Assembly: GCF_900129355.1 (NCBI RefSeq)
Contig: NZ_FQVL01000002.1
Coordinates: 454,149-518,148, forward strand
Length of the DNA: 64,000 nt
Direction: 5' to 3'
Source: Seinonella peptonophila
GTDB lineage: Bacteria > Bacillota > Bacilli > Thermoactinomycetales > Thermoactinomycetaceae
The notes under the pieces were generated by a model. That model was not told where the DNA came from, did not search any database, and saw only the letters and a list, made by a program, of their open reading frames with translations. Both the position numbers and the translations under genes were made by a program. Below are positions 17,551 through 26,260 of the stretch, piece after piece; position 1 is the stretch's first letter; each line of letters begins with the position of its first letter.

Positions 17551-18636
17551 GTGAATGAAACACCACGAATAGTGATCATGCAAGGGGATCAAACAGGACA
17601 AGAGCTATTAGAAGAATCATTGAGAGTCCTCGATCCTTCAGTTATACAATTGGATTTAACCCTGCAACCATTCGATCTCAGTCTAGAAAATCGTCGCAAA
17701 ACAAATAACCAAGTTGTTCATGAAGCGGCAGATGCAATGCGGAAATCAGGTTATGGGTTAAAAGCTGCTACGATAACACCTGAGACGAAAAACGATGTAG
17801 GGAGTCCCAATGCCATTCTTCGCAAATCAATTGATGGCAAAGTAATCATTCGTACCGGTCGACGCATTCCTGGTGTTCGCCCAATTGCAGGAACATTTGC
17901 ACCCATTTCTGTGATTCGAATGGCTGTCGGCGATGCATATGGTGCTAAAGAATGGCGTGAAGGAGAAGGGTTAGATGAAGTTGCTTTTCGAACCGAAACC
18001 ATTGATCGTAAAACTTGCCGGGCTGTTGCTGAATTTGCCTTTCGTCACGCAAAAAAAACACATGCTAAAGTCTTCGGCGGTCCAAAATATACAGTGAGCC
18101 CTATCTATGAAGGTATGTTAAAGGAAGAAATGGATGCCGCAAGCCAGCGCTATCCAGAAGTAGCTTATGAACCACAATTGATTGATGCTACATATGCTCT
18201 TTTATTAAATAATAATGGAGAACCTTTGGTAATCCCTGCTTTAAATCGCGATGGAGATTGTTTGAGCGATATGGTACTCCAATTATTTGGTTCTATCGCT
18301 GGCTCTGAGTCTGTCTTAATCAGTTTTGATGAATCTCATCAACCCCATGTTGTCATGGCGGAAGCACCACATGGTACTGCTCCTTCCTTATTTGGTAAAA
18401 ACCTTGCAAATCCGATGGCGATGATCTTAGCTAGCGCTTCACTGCTTACTTACATGGATGATCCAAAAGCACATCATGCATCTCGGGCTATTTATGAGGC
18501 TACCATTGAAACAGTGCGAGAAGGAACACGTACAGCTGATATTGGAGGCAGCGCGACAACTACTGAATTCACAGATGAAGTGATTGCTAAGATTCAAACA
18601 AAATTAGAAGTTTGGTCTTCACTTGATAATCTATAG
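17551..18636 (+). CDS. isocitrate/isopropylmalate dehydrogenase family protein
   Basis: The family oxidatively decarboxylates 2R-hydroxy acids (isocitrate, 3-isopropylmalate, homoisocitrate, tartrate) with NAD(P) and a divalent metal. The 361-residue protein shows the Arg-bearing substrate segment SPNAILRKSIDGKVIIRTGR, the metal-binding NRDGDCLSDMVLQLFGS and the nucleotide motif AEAPHGTAPSLFGKNLANP. The length is close to that of NAD-dependent IDH or LeuB, but the substrate helix is unlike the LeuB consensus and leuCD lie elsewhere, so the substrate is open. The start is a GTG after AAGGGGAGG. A terminator follows. Confidence 0.82.
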   Translation: MNETPRIVIMQGDQTGQELLEESLRVLDPSVIQLDLTLQPFDLSLENRRKTNNQVVHEAADAMRKSGYGLKAATITPETKNDVGSPNAILRKSIDGKVIIRTGRRIPGVRPIAGTFAPISVIRMAVGDAYGAKEWREGEGLDEVAFRTETIDRKTCRAVAEFAFRHAKKTHAKVFGGPKYTVSPIYEGMLKEEMDAASQRYPEVAYEPQLIDATYALLLNNNGEPLVIPALNRDGDCLSDMVLQLFGSIAGSESVLISFDESHQPHVVMAEAPHGTAPSLFGKNLANPMAMILASASLLTYMDDPKAHHASRAIYEATIETVREGTRTADIGGSATTTEFTDEVIAKIQTKLEVWSSLDNL

Positions 18637-18669
18637 AACAAAGTGCCATAGACGCTGACCACATAAGAT

Positions 18670-18702
18670 AAGCGACTACTATACATCAGTAGTCGCTTTT
18701 CA
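18670..18702. terminator. terminator between the dehydrogenase and the small Lys-rich gene
   Basis: An 11-bp stem (18670-18680 with 18688-18698) with a 7-base loop followed by TT lies between two convergent genes. Confidence 0.75.
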
Positions 18703-19023
18703 TCACTTCTCCTTTGTTCTCTTTCCACTTCTTTTCTTCTTTTTCTTAACAGCTGGTGCCTTTTTCTCACCTTTTAGAATATCTAAACCCATTTGAGGAT
18801 TGGTTTGTACCTGATTAGCAAATTGTTCTAACTCCTGAAAATCTACATCAGCCTGTGTCACTTTCATTAGAAACTCCAGAACAGCACCCATTCCTCCATG
18901 ATCACGAGCCTTTGCTGCTCCATCCATAATTTGCTTAAATTGATCTTCGCTGAGAACCTGTTGCCCCATCACACTGTTAATCATTTCTGTAAGTTGCTTC
19001 ATCGTCATCTCACGGTTCTCCAC
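18703..19023 (-). CDS. small Lys-rich helical protein, unknown function
   Basis: A 106-residue soluble protein with helical segments (MKQLTEMINSVMGQQ, SEDQFKQIMDGAAKA) and a very basic C-terminal tail (KKKKKRSGKRTKEK). I do not recognise it. The frame opens at 19032, but AAAGGAG is spaced for the second GTG at 19023. The basic tail could bind nucleic acid, which is only a guess from composition. It is followed by a terminator and lies next to sporulation-type genes. Confidence 0.65.
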   Translation of the reverse strand: MENREMTMKQLTEMINSVMGQQVLSEDQFKQIMDGAAKARDHGGMGAVLEFLMKVTQADVDFQELEQFANQVQTNPQMGLDILKGEKKAPAVKKKKKRSGKRTKEK

Positions 19024-19151
19024 TGTAACCACTCCTTTTCACTCTCTTCATACCATATGTGTTAATGAACTTAGATGGTACGAATGTGATCACAGTAGAT
19101 GAGCCCATCTTTCTAAGCGTCCAATTTTTAAAAGTACGGATATCCGCCTGT

Positions 19152-19179
19152 ACGATGGTCAGGTAAAACGCATAGAGTA
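19152..19179 (+). promoter_or_regulatory. SigK-like promoter upstream of the YjcZ-type gene
   Basis: AC at 19152-19153 and CATAGAGTA at 19171-19179 have a 17-base spacer and match the late mother-cell consensus AC-N16/17-CATANNNTA. A promoter active late in sporulation would fit the downstream gene. The motif is short, so chance is possible. Confidence 0.35.
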
Positions 19180-19274
19180 AATCATCAAAACGATGGAAAT
19201 GACCCACTTCATCATTCTCCTACTTGTTAAATCACGATACCTGTGATGAACCATTTTGAAAGGGGGTGAAAGAT

Positions 19275-19406
19275 ATGAGCGGCTGCTATGGTGGTGGTTA
19301 TGGTGGTTATGGTGGTTATGGCTATGGCTATGGTTTCGGATGGCGCAGATTGTTAATCTTCCTATTGGTGATCGCAACAATCTTTGTATTCGCAGGTCAC
19401 TGCTAA
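19275..19406 (+). CDS. YjcZ-type sporulation small membrane protein
   Basis: A 43-residue protein: MSGCYGGGYGGYGGYGYG, then WRR and the single membrane segment LLIFLLVIATIFVFAG, ending HC. The Gly/Tyr-rich head with a hydrophobic tail is the pattern of the YjcZ family of small sporulation proteins. AAGGGGG precedes the ATG by eight bases. A strong terminator follows at once, so the gene is transcribed alone. Confidence 0.82.
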   Translation: MSGCYGGGYGGYGGYGYGYGFGWRRLLIFLLVIATIFVFAGHC

Positions 19407-19423
19407 TCAAAACGTAACAAAGT

Positions 19424-19460
19424 GTCTAGTACCTTGCTACAAGGTACTAGACATTTTTTA
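19424..19460 (+). terminator. terminator of the YjcZ-type gene
   Basis: A perfect 12-bp stem (19424-19435 with 19441-19452) with a 5-base loop is followed by ATTTTTTAAA. Confidence 0.9.
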
Positions 19461-19475
19461 AAAATTCCTACATAT

Positions 19476-19847
19476 TTAACCGCTATGAATCCGTAAATAA
19501 GGATGTTCTTCACCCATTAATCGAATTAATAATTGATTCTGTTCAAAAAGCATAGCTTCCATCTGTTTGTAACCAACTAGTGCCTGTTGTAACTCTCCCT
19601 GTAACATCATGATTTGCTTTTGCAGAGATTCGATCTGTGCTTCCAATTGTGATAATTGATCTAGAAAATCCAGTCGATCCAACTCTATTCGAAGATGCTG
19701 AAAGCGACGTCTGCACTCCTCAACCGAAATCCGTAGTTGTGAACTAATCGCATGGAAGACATATACTTCTTTCCAACCTTTTTTCTTACCACGCAAGTAC
19801 AACTGACAGAATAAATGATTTTCTCTTTTTTGCTTATCTGTGGTCAA
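19476..19847 (-). CDS. small coiled-coil protein, possibly RsfA-related
   Basis: A 123-residue protein with an N-terminal basic region (YLRGKKKGWKEVYVFHAISS, then QLRISVEECRRRF) that resembles a degenerate Myb/RsfA-type DNA-binding helix, and a long coiled coil (residues 55-100: LDQLSQLEAQIESLQKQIMM). GAGGTG is placed for the TTG at 19847, inside a longer open frame that starts at 19874. It lies 54 bases downstream of an RsfA-family gene on the same strand, with which it is probably co-expressed. The relationship to RsfA is inferred from layout and context. Confidence 0.6.
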   Translation of the reverse strand: MTTDKQKRENHLFCQLYLRGKKKGWKEVYVFHAISSQLRISVEECRRRFQHLRIELDRLDFLDQLSQLEAQIESLQKQIMMLQGELQQALVGYKQMEAMLFEQNQLLIRLMGEEHPYLRIHSG

Positions 19848-19901
19848 GGAATACACCTCACTTTCTTTAAACAAATTCTTCTTTCCTTTAGATTATGTCA
19901 A

Positions 19902-20435
19902 TCATTCAATATCGGTATCCACCCCTGTCTTCCTCTCATCAGGATTCAACACTTGTTGATCAAGATAAGCAAAAAGTTGTAACAGATCGCGATATCTTTC
20001 TTTTACCTCTAATTGATAATCAGCGAATGAACGGTGATCATGCTCGATATTTTGCTGTTCTTGCTGAAGGCGTTGCTGTTTTGACTGACTTTTTTTTAAT
20101 TTTTGTTGTAGATGCTCAACTTCTTGAACTAAGTCTTCTCTACATTTTTCAATCTGTCTCAGTGCTTGAATCGTTTGTGCTAACGAGTGAACGGATACTG
20201 CACGCTTTTCTTTTAATTTGTTATAAACTCTATGACGCTTCGCTTCTCGATAAGACTCAGGATCTTCTTGCCTTAGTACCGCGTTCCATCGAAAACCACA
20301 TGCACCTGCTGTACGACCGATTTTATTCCCTACCTCAGCAAAAGCAGCAAGCTGGGTTTGACCATTGCGAATGGAATCTAAGACTACCTTTTTCAATAAC
20401 GCATCTTCCTGATCTTTCCATCGACGTCCTTTCAT
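19902..20435 (-). CDS. RsfA family transcriptional regulator
   Basis: The N-terminal 60 residues (RRWKDQEDALLKKVVLDSI, TQLAAFAEVGNKIGRTAGAC, GFRWNAVLRQ) are the Myb-like DNA-binding domain of the RsfA/YlbO family, which tunes gene expression in the forespore. The remainder is a coiled coil rich in Gln and Lys (VEHLQQKLKKSQSKQQRLQQ). The length, 177 residues, is ordinary. GGAAGGGG precedes the ATG. RsfA proteins modulate SigF genes in Bacillus; a similar role here is inferred. Confidence 0.85.
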   Translation of the reverse strand: MKGRRWKDQEDALLKKVVLDSIRNGQTQLAAFAEVGNKIGRTAGACGFRWNAVLRQEDPESYREAKRHRVYNKLKEKRAVSVHSLAQTIQALRQIEKCREDLVQEVEHLQQKLKKSQSKQQRLQQEQQNIEHDHRSFADYQLEVKERYRDLLQLFAYLDQQVLNPDERKTGVDTDIE

Positions 20436-20569
20436 ACAATTACCCCTTCCGCCTATCTTTTATCAGCCGTGCCACATTTTATAGAATGATGAGATGCCAT
20501 GAGACACTTCTGATTGTTTATATAATTTTAATGGATAATTGTCTTAATTATGACAGAAGAGGTAAATTA

Positions 20570-20941
20570 TTATTCAAATTGGGGCAGCTTGCATATAGGA
20601 ATCCCTAATTTCTGTAGTTCTTCTAAGCTCATTCGTTCCTGAGCTACCGGTAATACATCTAAACATTGTTGTAACCAAGTCAAAACGGTAGAAACATCTA
20701 CATCTTGGCACATTGGAGCATATGGCTTTAAATAATAAAGCGCGGTTGTGGCTAACTTTCTGGCTCCTCTTACTTTCCCACGTTCTAACTGGTGCATAAT
20801 GGCTGCCACTTGAATGAGACCATGGTAGAAATCATTATCCCGTTGATTTTGCCATAACTCTTCTAGTACCTCATGTGCTTCCCAATATTCTTTTTGGTGA
20901 TAATGACGAAAAAAAGCAAAATAAAGAGGATCATAATTCAT
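20570..20941 (-). CDS. DUF309 domain protein
   Basis: The 123-residue protein carries the DUF309 signature: EYWEAHEVLEELW near residue 18 and GLIQVAAIMHQLERGKVRGA near residue 41. The family is helical and of unknown function; EAHEVLE could be metal-binding. AAAGGAG stands nine bases before the ATG. Confidence 0.85.
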   Translation of the reverse strand: MNYDPLYFAFFRHYHQKEYWEAHEVLEELWQNQRDNDFYHGLIQVAAIMHQLERGKVRGARKLATTALYYLKPYAPMCQDVDVSTVLTWLQQCLDVLPVAQERMSLEELQKLGIPICKLPQFE

Positions 20942-20984
20942 TTCACTTCTTTTCTCCTTTCGTTTTTTTAGAAAATATACAGAG

Positions 20985-21009
20985 AAAAAGACCAGGTCGA
21001 TCCTGGTCT
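20985..21009 (-). terminator. terminator of the TPR gene
   Basis: An 8-bp stem (20989-20996 with 21002-21009) is followed on the minus strand by CTTTTTCTCT. It lies about 150 bases after the TPR gene stop. Confidence 0.65.
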
Positions 21010-21157
21010 AATGAAAAGAGGGTCAAGATTAAGGAGTTAAAAGAAGCGTGGTAGCTGCAAGCAAGAAGGTCAATCTTACTTACGCAAATATTTTATCACG
21101 GGAGCCGAAATTTGTCGATATTTTGCCTGGAATTTACTGTATTTTTTTGCCAATATC

Positions 21158-21895
21158 TTATTTAAAGCCCCACTTTTTCCAAAATAGCTGCGATTTCTCA
21201 CTATCTGCTAATTTCCCTTCTTTTGCTCGAACAGCTTGTCGAAATTGTACGCGGATTGCTTTATTACGAGGAAAGTATTGCAAAGCAATTTTCAAATGCT
21301 TTGCGGCCTTGTCATATTGCTCCATTTCCATCCATAAACGAGCAGACCACGCATGAAAAAGCGGCTCCTTCTCCTGATAACGTTCAGCGATCTCCAGATG
21401 CAGCAGTGCTTGTGCTTGTCTATTTTTATGTATAAATGTTTTAGCTAGTAATAAATGCGCCATCGGATCTCTGGGATTTAACTCTAAACTTTTCCATAAT
21501 GCTGCCTGGGCAAGTTCCATTTGCTCATTTTGCTGCATTAGAAAACGTCCCCACTCTCGATGAGCTTTACTAAAATGAGGATGTTTTTGTAGCAATCCCT
21601 GATATAAATCATGGGCCTGCCCAGCCTCCTGTTTCGACTCCATAACTTGTGCAAATAACAGCTGTGCATCCGGATTATCACGATCCAATTGGAGAGCAGA
21701 TTCTACGGCTACCTGCGCTCGATCCCAATCTTGTTTCCGGGCCTCTAAACATGCAAGTTCCAAGTAACCTTCAATATCTGGCTTTTTTGCAATCATTCGT
21801 TCAATCCGTGAACGAATGCGATGATAACTAACTGACTGCAGTGCTTTGCCTTGGATATACACAATTGAGTGAGCATCTATGACAGGTTTTGCCAT
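21158..21895 (-). CDS. tetratricopeptide repeat protein
   Basis: A 245-residue soluble protein built of about five TPR units, for example GYLELACLEARKQDWDRAQV, LFAQVMESKQEAGQAHDLYQ, ALWKSLELNPRDPMAHLLLA and LWMEMEQYDKAAKHLKIALQ. TPRs mediate protein contacts; partner and role are unknown. The frame opens at 21967, but GAAGGAGGAAG is placed for the ATG at 21895 (MAKPVIDAHS). The upstream CoA-binding gene ends 80 bp away on the same strand. Confidence 0.8.
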   Translation of the reverse strand: MAKPVIDAHSIVYIQGKALQSVSYHRIRSRIERMIAKKPDIEGYLELACLEARKQDWDRAQVAVESALQLDRDNPDAQLLFAQVMESKQEAGQAHDLYQGLLQKHPHFSKAHREWGRFLMQQNEQMELAQAALWKSLELNPRDPMAHLLLAKTFIHKNRQAQALLHLEIAERYQEKEPLFHAWSARLWMEMEQYDKAAKHLKIALQYFPRNKAIRVQFRQAVRAKEGKLADSEKSQLFWKKWGFK

Positions 21896-21976
21896 CTTGC
21901 TTCCTCCTTCATCAATTCTGTCACTGGCGCAATCCCGTCCACAATGATTAGATTGTATCCCAAACAAATGCTTTTG

Positions 21977-22402
21977 TCACGAGTACCATCCAATCAATCT
22001 TGTATGTTCAACTTTAATACAACGATCCATGACTACCTGTAATCCATGTTGTTGTGCTTTTAATCCAGCCTGTTCGTGAATAACTCCTAATTGCATCCAG
22101 ACCGCTTTTGCCTTGATCTGAATCGCCTCGTCAACAATTGGGGGAACAAATTCACTACGTCTAAAAATATTTACAATATCAATTGGTTCACCTATCTCAC
22201 TTAATGAAGCATATGGCTTTTCACCCAAGACCGGTTCGGTTAGCATCGGGTTAACAGGAAAAATCCGATAGCCCACTTGTTGCATAGCTGCTGCAATCAT
22301 ATAACTTGTTCGCTCAGGGTTAGCAGATAAACCGACAACTGCTATATTCTTTGATGTTGTTAATAATTCTTTACGTTCTAAATCAGTTAGGGTTTTCATC
22401 AT
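21977..22402 (-). CDS. CoA-binding protein (YccU/YneT type)
   Basis: The 141-residue protein is a single CoA-binding Rossmann domain: KNIAVVGLSANPERTSYMIA, FPVNP, DIVNIFRRSEFVPPIVDEAI and AVWMQLGVIHEQAG, then the VMDRCIKVEH end. These are the marks of the YccU/YneT family, whose physiological role is uncertain. AGAAGGATG precedes the ATG. It is 16 bp downstream of the kinase-like gene, so the two form an operon. Confidence 0.88.
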   Translation of the reverse strand: MMKTLTDLERKELLTTSKNIAVVGLSANPERTSYMIAAAMQQVGYRIFPVNPMLTEPVLGEKPYASLSEIGEPIDIVNIFRRSEFVPPIVDEAIQIKAKAVWMQLGVIHEQAGLKAQQHGLQVVMDRCIKVEHTRLIGWYS

Positions 22403-22418
22403 AACACATCCTTCTACA

Positions 22419-23087
22419 TTATTTAAAGGTGATCATTTGCTGCATACGTTTCACAAACTCTAAAACCGAAAAATTTTCATCTAACTGATGATAATATGCT
22501 TTCTTTACCCATTCCATCATCCAAGATGGAATCTTGCGGCCTTTAATCAAGTCATAGAACAGTTCATAGCCCTGCACAAGATGACTCCAGCGCAAATCAT
22601 CACCTGGCATTAAATATTCAGAAACATCAATCACCTTGGCATGCCCATTTTGTAGTAACACATTTTTCAAGTGAATATCTCTTGGATTGAGTCCCTGAGT
22701 ACGAGCATAATGACGTGCTTGCTCGACCTCTAAGACTATTTGTTTTGGAATGATGATCCCTCTTTCAAGACATTCATATAGTGTGGGCCCCTGTTCATAA
22801 CTTAAACAAAGATAATCATCCCCTCGAAAAAAAGCTTGCGCAAAAAAAGGGGATGGTTGTAATCGTTGATATACCTTATATTCATTTTCAATTTTATAGA
22901 TTCTATTTTCAGTATATACTTTAAAAACACGTGTTGGTTGGCTCTCATGTTGTACAACGACTGCATCTGTGCCAATACCGATCAAGGTAAAATCATCAGG
23001 AATCGAGTGAATGATAACTGATTGATTATCTGGATGTGGTGCTATTTTCACTTTTCCGATCAGGTCTTCTATTGTATCAATATTCAT
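22419..23087 (-). CDS. protein kinase-like protein
   Basis: A 222-residue protein with a small, divergent Ser/Thr kinase fold like B. subtilis YrzF: FTLIGIGTDAVVVQ as glycine-loop equivalent, TRVFKVYTE with the ATP-binding Lys, LNPRDIHLKNVLL as catalytic loop (D then N) and AKVIDVSEY as the DFG equivalent (DVS). The replaced DFG Phe-Gly makes the activity uncertain. The frame opens at 23132, but GGGAGG is placed for the ATG at 23087. Confidence 0.78.
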   Translation of the reverse strand: MNIDTIEDLIGKVKIAPHPDNQSVIIHSIPDDFTLIGIGTDAVVVQHESQPTRVFKVYTENRIYKIENEYKVYQRLQPSPFFAQAFFRGDDYLCLSYEQGPTLYECLERGIIIPKQIVLEVEQARHYARTQGLNPRDIHLKNVLLQNGHAKVIDVSEYLMPGDDLRWSHLVQGYELFYDLIKGRKIPSWMMEWVKKAYYHQLDENFSVLEFVKRMQQMITFK

Positions 23088-23260
23088 TTGATTCCTCCCA
23101 CCTCTTATCCAATTAACTATACTTTTCCTCACTTTTCTCTGTCAATCCTACAGACTTATCTTACTTCCTCTTAGTAGCGATCATATCAACTCTATCTATT
23201 CTTTTACTTTTTTGCTAGAATAAGTGACAAAATCATTTTTCGGAAGGCTGAGGTGAAACT

Positions 23261-24700
23261 ATGGTACCCCGTACACTTTTTGAAAAGATATGGGATCGAC
23301 ATGTGATTGAACAAAATGAAGGGAAACCAGCGTTACTCTATATAGATTTGCACCTAGTTCATGAGGTGACTTCACCTCAAGCATTTGAAGGATTGCGCTT
23401 AGCTGGTCGACAAGTACGCAGACCAGACTTAACAATTGCCACTGTTGATCATAATGTACCCACAACTGATCGTGGATTTCCACTTACTGATCCAATTTCG
23501 GAAAAACAATTAAAAACACTAGCGGAAAACTGTAAAGAATTTGGGATTCAATTATTTGATCTCTTTCATCCACAGCAAGGTATCGTTCATGTAATTGGTC
23601 CTGAGTTGGGTTTGACGCTTCCTGGAAAAACGATTGTTTGTGGTGATAGCCATACGTCAACACATGGGGCTTTTGGGGCACTCGCCTTTGGTATTGGCAC
23701 AAGTGAAGTCGAACATGTTTTGGCTACCCAATGTCTCCCACAAAATAAACCAAAGACAATGGAAGTTCATTTCAAAGGAAAATTGGCTCCAGGGATCACA
23801 GCAAAGGATGCGATCCTTGCCTTAATCGCCAAAATTGGTACTGCTGGCGCGACTGGCTATGTGATTGAATACACGGGTGAAGCAATCGAACAAATGTCAA
23901 TGGAAGAGCGTATGACAGTCTGTAATATGTCGATTGAAGCAGGTGCTCGCGCAGGGATGATTGCCCCAGATCAAACAACATTTGACTACTTGCGTGACCG
24001 TGTCTATGCACCAAAAGGGGAAGATTATCAACAAGCTGTTGCCGATTGGAAAGAGTTACGTACTGATCTAGGAGCAAGTTATGACTATCGTATTGAAATT
24101 GATGCTAGTACCATTGCTCCACAAGTTACTTGGGGTACGAGTCCTGGGATGGGCACAGATATTACACAACGCGTCCCTGATCCTCGTTCATTTGCCTCAG
24201 AACAAGAGCAAAAATCAGCTGAGCTCGCTCTTCAATATATGGGCCTACAATCAGGAACACCTATGGACGAGATTTCAGTTGATCGTGTTTTCATCGGTTC
24301 CTGTACCAACTCACGTATTGAAGATTTACGTGCAGCAGCAAAGGTAGTTGCTGGTTATCAGGTTGCGCCTACTGTAAAAGCAATGGTTGTTCCTGGTTCA
24401 CAACAGGTGAAAATACAAGCAGAACAAGAAGGGTTAGCCGAAATTTTCCAAGAGGCAGGTTTTGAATGGCGCGAATCAGGCTGTAGTATGTGTCTAGGCA
24501 TGAACCCAGATATCCTACAAGCAGGAGAGCGTTGTGCCTCCACCTCCAATCGCAATTTTGAGGGTCGCCAGGGTCGCGGTGGACGAACTCATCTTGTTAG
24601 TCCCGCAATGGCAGCAGCCGCTGCGATTAAAGGTCACTTCTACGATATACGAAACTGGAACTATCAGGAAAAAGGAGTGAGTGCAACATGGAGCCATTAA
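23261..24700 (+). CDS. leuC: 3-isopropylmalate dehydratase large subunit
   Basis: LeuC with LeuD isomerises 2- to 3-isopropylmalate in leucine synthesis. The 479-residue protein has [24 protein letters not shown] residues (around 124-143), and the 4Fe-4S ligands in IGSCTNSR and [10 protein letters not shown], then [32 protein letters not shown] precedes the ATG, and TGCTAGAAT (23213-23221) is an extended -10. leuA and leuB are not next to it in this window, whereas Bacillus usually has ilv-leu together. Confidence 0.97.
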   Translation: MVPRTLFEKIWDRHVIEQNEGKPALLYIDLHLVHEVTSPQAFEGLRLAGRQVRRPDLTIATVDHNVPTTDRGFPLTDPISEKQLKTLAENCKEFGIQLFDLFHPQQGIVHVIGPELGLTLPGKTIVCGDSHTSTHGAFGALAFGIGTSEVEHVLATQCLPQNKPKTMEVHFKGKLAPGITAKDAILALIAKIGTAGATGYVIEYTGEAIEQMSMEERMTVCNMSIEAGARAGMIAPDQTTFDYLRDRVYAPKGEDYQQAVADWKELRTDLGASYDYRIEIDASTIAPQVTWGTSPGMGTDITQRVPDPRSFASEQEQKSAELALQYMGLQSGTPMDEISVDRVFIGSCTNSRIEDLRAAAKVVAGYQVAPTVKAMVVPGSQQVKIQAEQEGLAEIFQEAGFEWRESGCSMCLGMNPDILQAGERCASTSNRNFEGRQGRGGRTHLVSPAMAAAAAIKGHFYDIRNWNYQEKGVSATWSH

Positions 24701-25296
24701 AACAAATAAACGGTATTGTGACACCGCTAGATCGTGCCAATGTTGACACAGATGCAATCATTCCAAAGCAATTTTTAAAAAGAATTGAGCGAACTGGTTT
24801 TGGACAATTTCTTTTCTATGATTGGCGCTTTGATTCACAAGGAAACCCTGACCCTGCCTTTGTCTTGAACCAAAATAAATATCAGAGTTCTAATATCTTA
24901 CTCGCTCGTGACAATTTTGGTTGTGGCTCTTCAAGAGAGCATGCGCCTTGGGCACTTTCAGACTTTGGTTTTCGAGTTGTCATCGCGCCATCTTTTGCTG
25001 ATATTTTTTACAACAATTGTTTTAAAAATGGCATGTTGCCGATCACACTTTCTGAAGAACAGGTCGATACTTTATTCCAAAGAGCAACTGGTTCAACACC
25101 CGATCAGTTGACCATTGATTTAGAAAAACAAACGATTTCAGATGCAGCAGGTAAACCATTGTTTCATTTTGAAGTCGACTCATATCGTCGCACTTGTTTG
25201 CTACAGGGGCTCGATGACATTGCAATCACTTTACAGTCGGCAGATCGTATAGCCCAATATGAGCAAACATTACCTTCATATCTCTCTATTCGTTAA
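24688..25296 (+). CDS. leuD: 3-isopropylmalate dehydratase small subunit
   Basis: The 202-residue small subunit has the expected [20 protein letters not shown] start, [15 protein letters not shown] near residue 73 and [17 protein letters not shown]. It overlaps the end of leuC by 13 bases, with AAAAGGAGTG inside the leuC reading frame, so the pair is translationally linked. A terminator overlaps its stop codon. Confidence 0.97.
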   Translation: MEPLKQINGIVTPLDRANVDTDAIIPKQFLKRIERTGFGQFLFYDWRFDSQGNPDPAFVLNQNKYQSSNILLARDNFGCGSSREHAPWALSDFGFRVVIAPSFADIFYNNCFKNGMLPITLSEEQVDTLFQRATGSTPDQLTIDLEKQTISDAAGKPLFHFEVDSYRRTCLLQGLDDIAITLQSADRIAQYEQTLPSYLSIR

Positions 25297-25326
25297 AAGC
25301 ACCCTATCATAGGGTGCTTTTATTTT
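25296..25326 (+). terminator. leuCD terminator
   Basis: A 10-bp stem (25296-25305 with 25311-25320) with a 5-base loop is followed by TATTTTAT. Confidence 0.9.
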
Positions 25327-25421
25327 ATCATCAATATATAACATTTTATATATTTAGCATACATCTATTAAACAATATGGTATATTAGAAGAAAATCAGA
25401 CTGAGAGGGGTTGTTGATCAT

Positions 25422-25949
25422 ATGCCTCTCTCCAACCATTCACGCCAAGGCAAACTTCGTTTTACTATCCAGTGGGTTCTGCTGCTCATTACATTAATAG
25501 GATCTATAGCTTGTATTTTACTGATTCAATTTGAACATGATCATCATTTGGTTGCAGTAGTCAACTGCAATTCCATTACACAAAATGATTTAAAAACTGA
25601 TTTTTCAACAGGTGAGCTCCATTTCAAAAATACTGATCACTTCTCGATCTCGGCGGTCAATCGGATTCATTTGCGGTCTTATTTTCCGACATCCATTCTC
25701 TTAGCTTCACAACCTATTTATCAGATTGTATATTTAGATCAATCTTTTGCTCCGATCAATATACCACAAGTCTTCACCAATCAACCGATGACCACGCACA
25801 ACCGACGTATTGTTGTAATTCAAAAAGCAACTTGGAGACCACATTTTCAACATACCGTTCAAAGAGTAACTGTTAATCAATGCTTTGCCAATGATGTATT
25901 CGAAATGAGATATGATCCATTACCTAAATCTCATGAAGACTTTCATTAG
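25422..25949 (+). CDS. membrane-anchored extracytoplasmic protein, unknown
   Basis: A 175-residue protein with a basic start, one membrane segment (residues about 18-36, WVLLLITLIGSIACILLI) and an outside domain without internal repeats. Two Cys (about 49 and 155) could form a disulphide. The His-rich segment EHDHHL follows the membrane anchor. GAGAGGGG precedes the ATG. I do not recognise a family; it may be specific to this lineage. Confidence 0.65.
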   Translation: MPLSNHSRQGKLRFTIQWVLLLITLIGSIACILLIQFEHDHHLVAVVNCNSITQNDLKTDFSTGELHFKNTDHFSISAVNRIHLRSYFPTSILLASQPIYQIVYLDQSFAPINIPQVFTNQPMTTHNRRIVVIQKATWRPHFQHTVQRVTVNQCFANDVFEMRYDPLPKSHEDFH

Positions 25950-26260
25950 AAAAAGACTGCCATTTTGTAGTTACAGATTGATGAAAAACTCTTTTGAGCG
26001 AGTGGAGGGGTGATCGGCAAAGCTCCATTTCGAGCGCAACTTAGCGGAATGGCAGCTGAAGTGGCATTTTCCCTTCGGGCAAACTGTTTGAGTCTCCGCA
26101 GGCGAATGCTGGAGGAGGTGAGTTTTGACCGGCCACGAAGGCTGACAGAACGCGGACAGACCCCACACCCTTGCTAGCCCGGATCGGAGCGTCGCCGAGA
26201 ACCACGACCATGAGCCGATTACATGTCTTTGTCTACAAGCTGAGACTACCAATTTGGTAG
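25950..26260. repeat. GC-rich noncoding block between flanking direct repeats
   Basis: This 311 bp gap is visibly richer in G and C than the genes around it and lacks a credible ORF. It is bracketed by imperfect direct repeats of about 20 bases (25955-25973 and 26244-26263), the second of which is also a perfect hairpin (ACTACCAA/TTGGTAGT) followed by a run of eight T, terminator-like on the plus strand. The right repeat overlaps the bioY stop codon. It may be a mobile miniature element or a structured RNA; see the findings. Confidence 0.45.

Noticed and set aside
19010..19207. 65-codon minus-strand ORF, and an overlapping 18-codon ORF ending near 19155
   Set aside because: An AGGAG lies ahead of the short one, but neither product resembles a protein family, and the longer overlaps the next gene.
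25971..26252. 93-codon minus-strand ORF in the GC-rich block
   Set aside because: No ribosome site, a composition-driven open frame and an implausible Trp/Cys/Ser-rich protein; treated as noncoding.
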